DNA of 64,000 nt from Riemerella anatipestifer_F. GTDB taxonomy: Bacteria > Bacteroidota > Bacteroidia > Flavobacteriales > Weeksellaceae. Below are positions 61,933-64,000 of the stretch, piece after piece. How positions within the stretch are numbered: the stretch's first letter is position 1; every line of letters begins with the position of its first letter. The translations under genes were made by a program, and so were the position numbers. The stretch is taken from NCBI RefSeq assembly GCF_037861325.1, contig NZ_JAFELW010000004.1. The stretch is one strand, 5' to 3'. The notes under the pieces are model-generated. The model worked only from the letters and a program-made list of their open reading frames with translations, made no database searches and was not told where the DNA came from.

Positions 61933-62064
61933 GCGTAAGGGATAGAGGCGATATCCTTTATCTTTTGACTGCCAAAGCTTTCGCTAAGGACAAAAGGCAA
62001 AGATAAAGCCGAAAGCCCGCCCCCTAGCGGTGGGATTTTCGGCTGATGGAAAGGGGTTACGCCC
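61933..62064 (+). repeat. Structured interspersed repeat, copy 2
   Basis: It starts GCGTAAGGG and ends GGGGTTACGCCC. GCGTAA (61933-61938) pairs with TTACGC (62057-62062); CTTTATCTTT (about 61956-61965) pairs with AAAGATAAAG (about 61999-62008); GCCGAAA (62008-62014) pairs with TTTCGGC (62037-62043) around CCCGCC/GGTGGG. Compared with copy 1, the outer stem changed from G-C to A-T at one position with pairing kept. Its 3' end is two bases from the gpsA stop. Confidence 0.65.
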
Positions 62065-62066
62065 TA

Positions 62067-63077
62067 TTAGTTTAGTTTAGCAGTGAGCTTTTTGAACTGT
62101 TTTTCTACATTTTTGCCTTCGTAGAGAACATTATATACCGTGCTGATGATAGGTAGTTTAAGCCCCTTTTCTTTAGCAGTATTGTAGATAGATGCCGCAG
62201 CGTAGTAGCCTTCTGCCACCATATTCATAGATTGTATCGCCGATTTTACCGTATAGCCTTTACCCACCAAATTTCCTAAAGACCTGTTTCTAGAAAACAG
62301 CGAGTACGCCGTTACCAACAAGTCCCCTAGATAGGCACTTTCGTTAACATCTCTTGGAGCTTCGTAAATGGCTTCTAGGAAGATTTCCATCTCACGAATG
62401 GCGTTGGATACATACACCGCTTGGAAATTATCGCCGTAGCCCAAACCGCTTGCCATACCTGCCCCTATGGCGTAAATGTTCTTTAGTATTGCACTGTACT
62501 CGTTGCCTAGTATATCGCTGCTGGTACTCACTTTAATATAGCTAGACGAAAATAAATCTTTCAGTTTTTGAGCATTTTCTTCTTCTACGGTAGCGACGGT
62601 AAGGTACGAAAGGCGTTCCATAGCGACTTCCTCCGCGTGGCAAGGTCCTGCAATTACCGCCTGATTTCTAAATCCTATCTGAAATTGGTCTCTAAGGTAG
62701 TGTGCTACTATATCGTTGTGTTTAGGGACAATCCCTTTTATAGCGGATACAAACAACTTGTTGGAATAATCGCAAGTCATTTTCTCTAAACTGTCCGATA
62801 AATAGATAGACGGCGTTGCCAAAATGATAACATCACAAACGGACACAAGCTGATTAACATCGGTAGTAATATTAAGATGACGCGTGTTAAACATCACCGA
62901 TTGTAAGTAAGTAGGATTGTGTTTTCTGAGTTCTATGGCTCCTTTTACAAACTCATTACGAACGCACCAATGCACCATTTTTGAGTTCTCTTGAAGCATC
63001 TTTACTATGGCTGTAGCAAAACTTCCGCTACCTAAAACGCCCACGCTAACTGCTGATTTTTTATCTTTTTTAGCCAT
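62067..63077 (-). CDS. gpsA: Glycerol-3-phosphate dehydrogenase [NAD(P)+]
   Basis: A 336-residue enzyme reducing dihydroxyacetone phosphate for phospholipid synthesis. The Rossmann motif VGVLGSGSFATAIVKML is at residues 12-29; further markers are SAIKGIVPKHN, AGPCHAEEVAMERLSYLTVA, the catalytic Lys in SAILKNIYAIGAGMASGLGYGDN and GDLLVTAYSLFSRNRSLGNLVGKG. GSFAT with SFA in place of the common GTA is within family variation. A TATATTTG element on the minus strand (63098-63105) may be its own minus-7 box, although prmA lies 34 bp upstream. Confidence 0.95.
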   Translation of the reverse strand: MAKKDKKSAVSVGVLGSGSFATAIVKMLQENSKMVHWCVRNEFVKGAIELRKHNPTYLQSVMFNTRHLNITTDVNQLVSVCDVIILATPSIYLSDSLEKMTCDYSNKLFVSAIKGIVPKHNDIVAHYLRDQFQIGFRNQAVIAGPCHAEEVAMERLSYLTVATVEEENAQKLKDLFSSSYIKVSTSSDILGNEYSAILKNIYAIGAGMASGLGYGDNFQAVYVSNAIREMEIFLEAIYEAPRDVNESAYLGDLLVTAYSLFSRNRSLGNLVGKGYTVKSAIQSMNMVAEGYYAAASIYNTAKEKGLKLPIISTVYNVLYEGKNVEKQFKKLTAKLN

Positions 63078-63110
63078 TATAGACTTAATTTTGAGTTACA
63101 AATATAGCGT

Positions 63111-63941
63111 TTAGTTTTTTTCTAAAAGCAGACTTACCCACTCTTCTCTTTGTACTTTTTTGTTGAGTTTAAGGTTCTGTGCGGTGCAAACTTCCATAAT
63201 GTCTTCTACATCAAAAAAGCATAAGCCTGAGAGTAACAACTGTCCACCATTTTCTAACACCGAAACATAAGTTGGAATATCAGAAATAAGGATATTTCTA
63301 TTGATATTTGCTAATATAATGTCAAATTTTTCCTGTCCTAAATTCTCAGCAGTACCTTCTTCTATCCTTAGACTGACTTGATTTCGCTCTGCATTTTCTT
63401 TGGAATTTTCTACCGACCAAGGATCTATATCTATGGCTAAAGTATCTCCTGCTCCTTTCAGTTTAGCGAAGATTGCCAATACTGAAGTCCCGCAGCCCAT
63501 ATCCAAGACTTTTTTACCTTTAAAATCCATCTCCAACATTTGCTGAATCATCAAGTAAGTAGTGGCGTGATGCCCCGTACCAAAAGACATTTTAGGCTGT
63601 ATGATAATTTCATAATCCAACGGTTGAGGCTCATGGAACTCCGCTCTAATGTAAACTTTATCTTCTACATTGATGGGCGAAAAGTTCTTTTCCCACTCTT
63701 CGTTCCAATTGATGTTAGGCATTTCGGTATAAGTATAATCTATCTCTACGCCTTCTTGTTCAAAAATATAGAGTGATTTTATAGCATCTTCGTTTAAATC
63801 GTTCTTTGGAATGTAGGCTAAAACACCGTTAGTTTCCTCTGTAAAGCTATCAAAACCAATATGTATAAGTTCTGCCATTAAAATCTCGCTCCAAGGCTGA
63901 GGAGGCGTAATGGTAAATTTGAATTCTAAATAAGATTGCAT
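63111..63941 (-). CDS. prmA: Ribosomal protein L11 methyltransferase
   Basis: A 276-residue SAM-dependent methyltransferase. The N-terminal ~85 residues form the substrate-recognition domain; the catalytic domain has MSFGTGHHATTYLM, motif I KKVLDMGCGTSVLAIFAKLKGA, AIDIDPWSVENSKENAERN and DIILANINRNIL. It trimethylates L11 at several sites. A TACTTTTG element on the minus strand near 63965 may be its promoter. It is the last complete gene of the window. Confidence 0.94.
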   Translation of the reverse strand: MQSYLEFKFTITPPQPWSEILMAELIHIGFDSFTEETNGVLAYIPKNDLNEDAIKSLYIFEQEGVEIDYTYTEMPNINWNEEWEKNFSPINVEDKVYIRAEFHEPQPLDYEIIIQPKMSFGTGHHATTYLMIQQMLEMDFKGKKVLDMGCGTSVLAIFAKLKGAGDTLAIDIDPWSVENSKENAERNQVSLRIEEGTAENLGQEKFDIILANINRNILISDIPTYVSVLENGGQLLLSGLCFFDVEDIMEVCTAQNLKLNKKVQREEWVSLLLEKN

Positions 63942-64000
63942 TTGAATGTATTATTTCCACAAAAGTACAGAAAAATCACTGATGTACCTTAATTGTATTT

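Noticed and set aside
1..64000. CRISPR array
   Set aside because: No series of 24-40 bp direct repeats with regular spacers; the repeats found are Rhs core segments, the 11-bp TTAA clusters and the three structured elements.

Overview
The window is an AT-rich stretch of chromosome from a Bacteroidota member, most likely class Flavobacteriia, family Weeksellaceae (a Riemerella/Chryseobacterium-like genome is my best guess; I cannot test species). The evidence is a complete gldKLMN set for type IX secretion and gliding, separate gldB and gldC, a PorP/SprF protein, DUF4270, GLPGLI, DUF6341 and DUF6427 proteins, two TonB-dependent receptors, many short lipoprotein signals, and promoters of the TTTG-N(17-20)-TAnnTTTG type used by Bacteroidota sigma factors. 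I see no rRNA, tRNA or CRISPR array.

Layout. 1-5.4 kb: a PhoR/PhoB-like two-component pair (kinase cut by the window edge), divergent from a frameshifted TonB receptor and its lipoprotein partner; the gap between them holds TTAA half-sites spaced by 11 bp. 5.4-15.6 kb, all minus: FAD oxidoreductase, the gldK-L-M-N operon, then glmS, a DUF4270 lipoprotein and a GT5 (glycogen synthase N-domain) protein. 15.7-20.3 kb, plus: panC, porP/sprF, hemW, a DUF4251 lipoprotein and pheS. 20.4-29.8 kb: ABC transporters, truA, a phosphoesterase/Smr pair, a flavin reductase, Sua5, gldC and gldB, nadE and a secreted phosphodiesterase. 29.8-33.6 kb: a low-GC accessory block (DUF6364/PIN toxin-antitoxin, lipoprotein, pentapeptide-like membrane protein, TPR protein) with attC-like spacers. 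33.6-50.9 kb: aminotransferase, OstA-like protein, Fur, Kup, small DUF membrane proteins, a barnase homologue, an OprO/P porin, ligA, a TonB receptor behind a leader-peptide attenuator, a peptide transporter and a thioredoxin. 50.9-56.8 kb, minus: an Rhs orphan toxin/immunity array, partly decayed. 56.9-64 kb: M23 peptidase, DUF2459, queG, rhodanese, GLPGLI, GNAT, gpsA and prmA.

The strongest unexplained signals are (i) a 5' leader before the TonB receptor at 45.9 kb with a Cys-containing 19-residue ORF, a terminator and a competing antiterminator pairing; (ii) three dispersed copies of a structured repeat (33.4, 58.6 and 62.0 kb) sharing end motifs, with a compensatory base change in the outer stem; (iii) the Rhs array with duplicated core segments and repeat-flanked modules; and (iv) the 11-bp-phased TTAA array beside the PhoB-like regulator. 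Many statements on family function rest on recall of family features; no alignment or folding was run.
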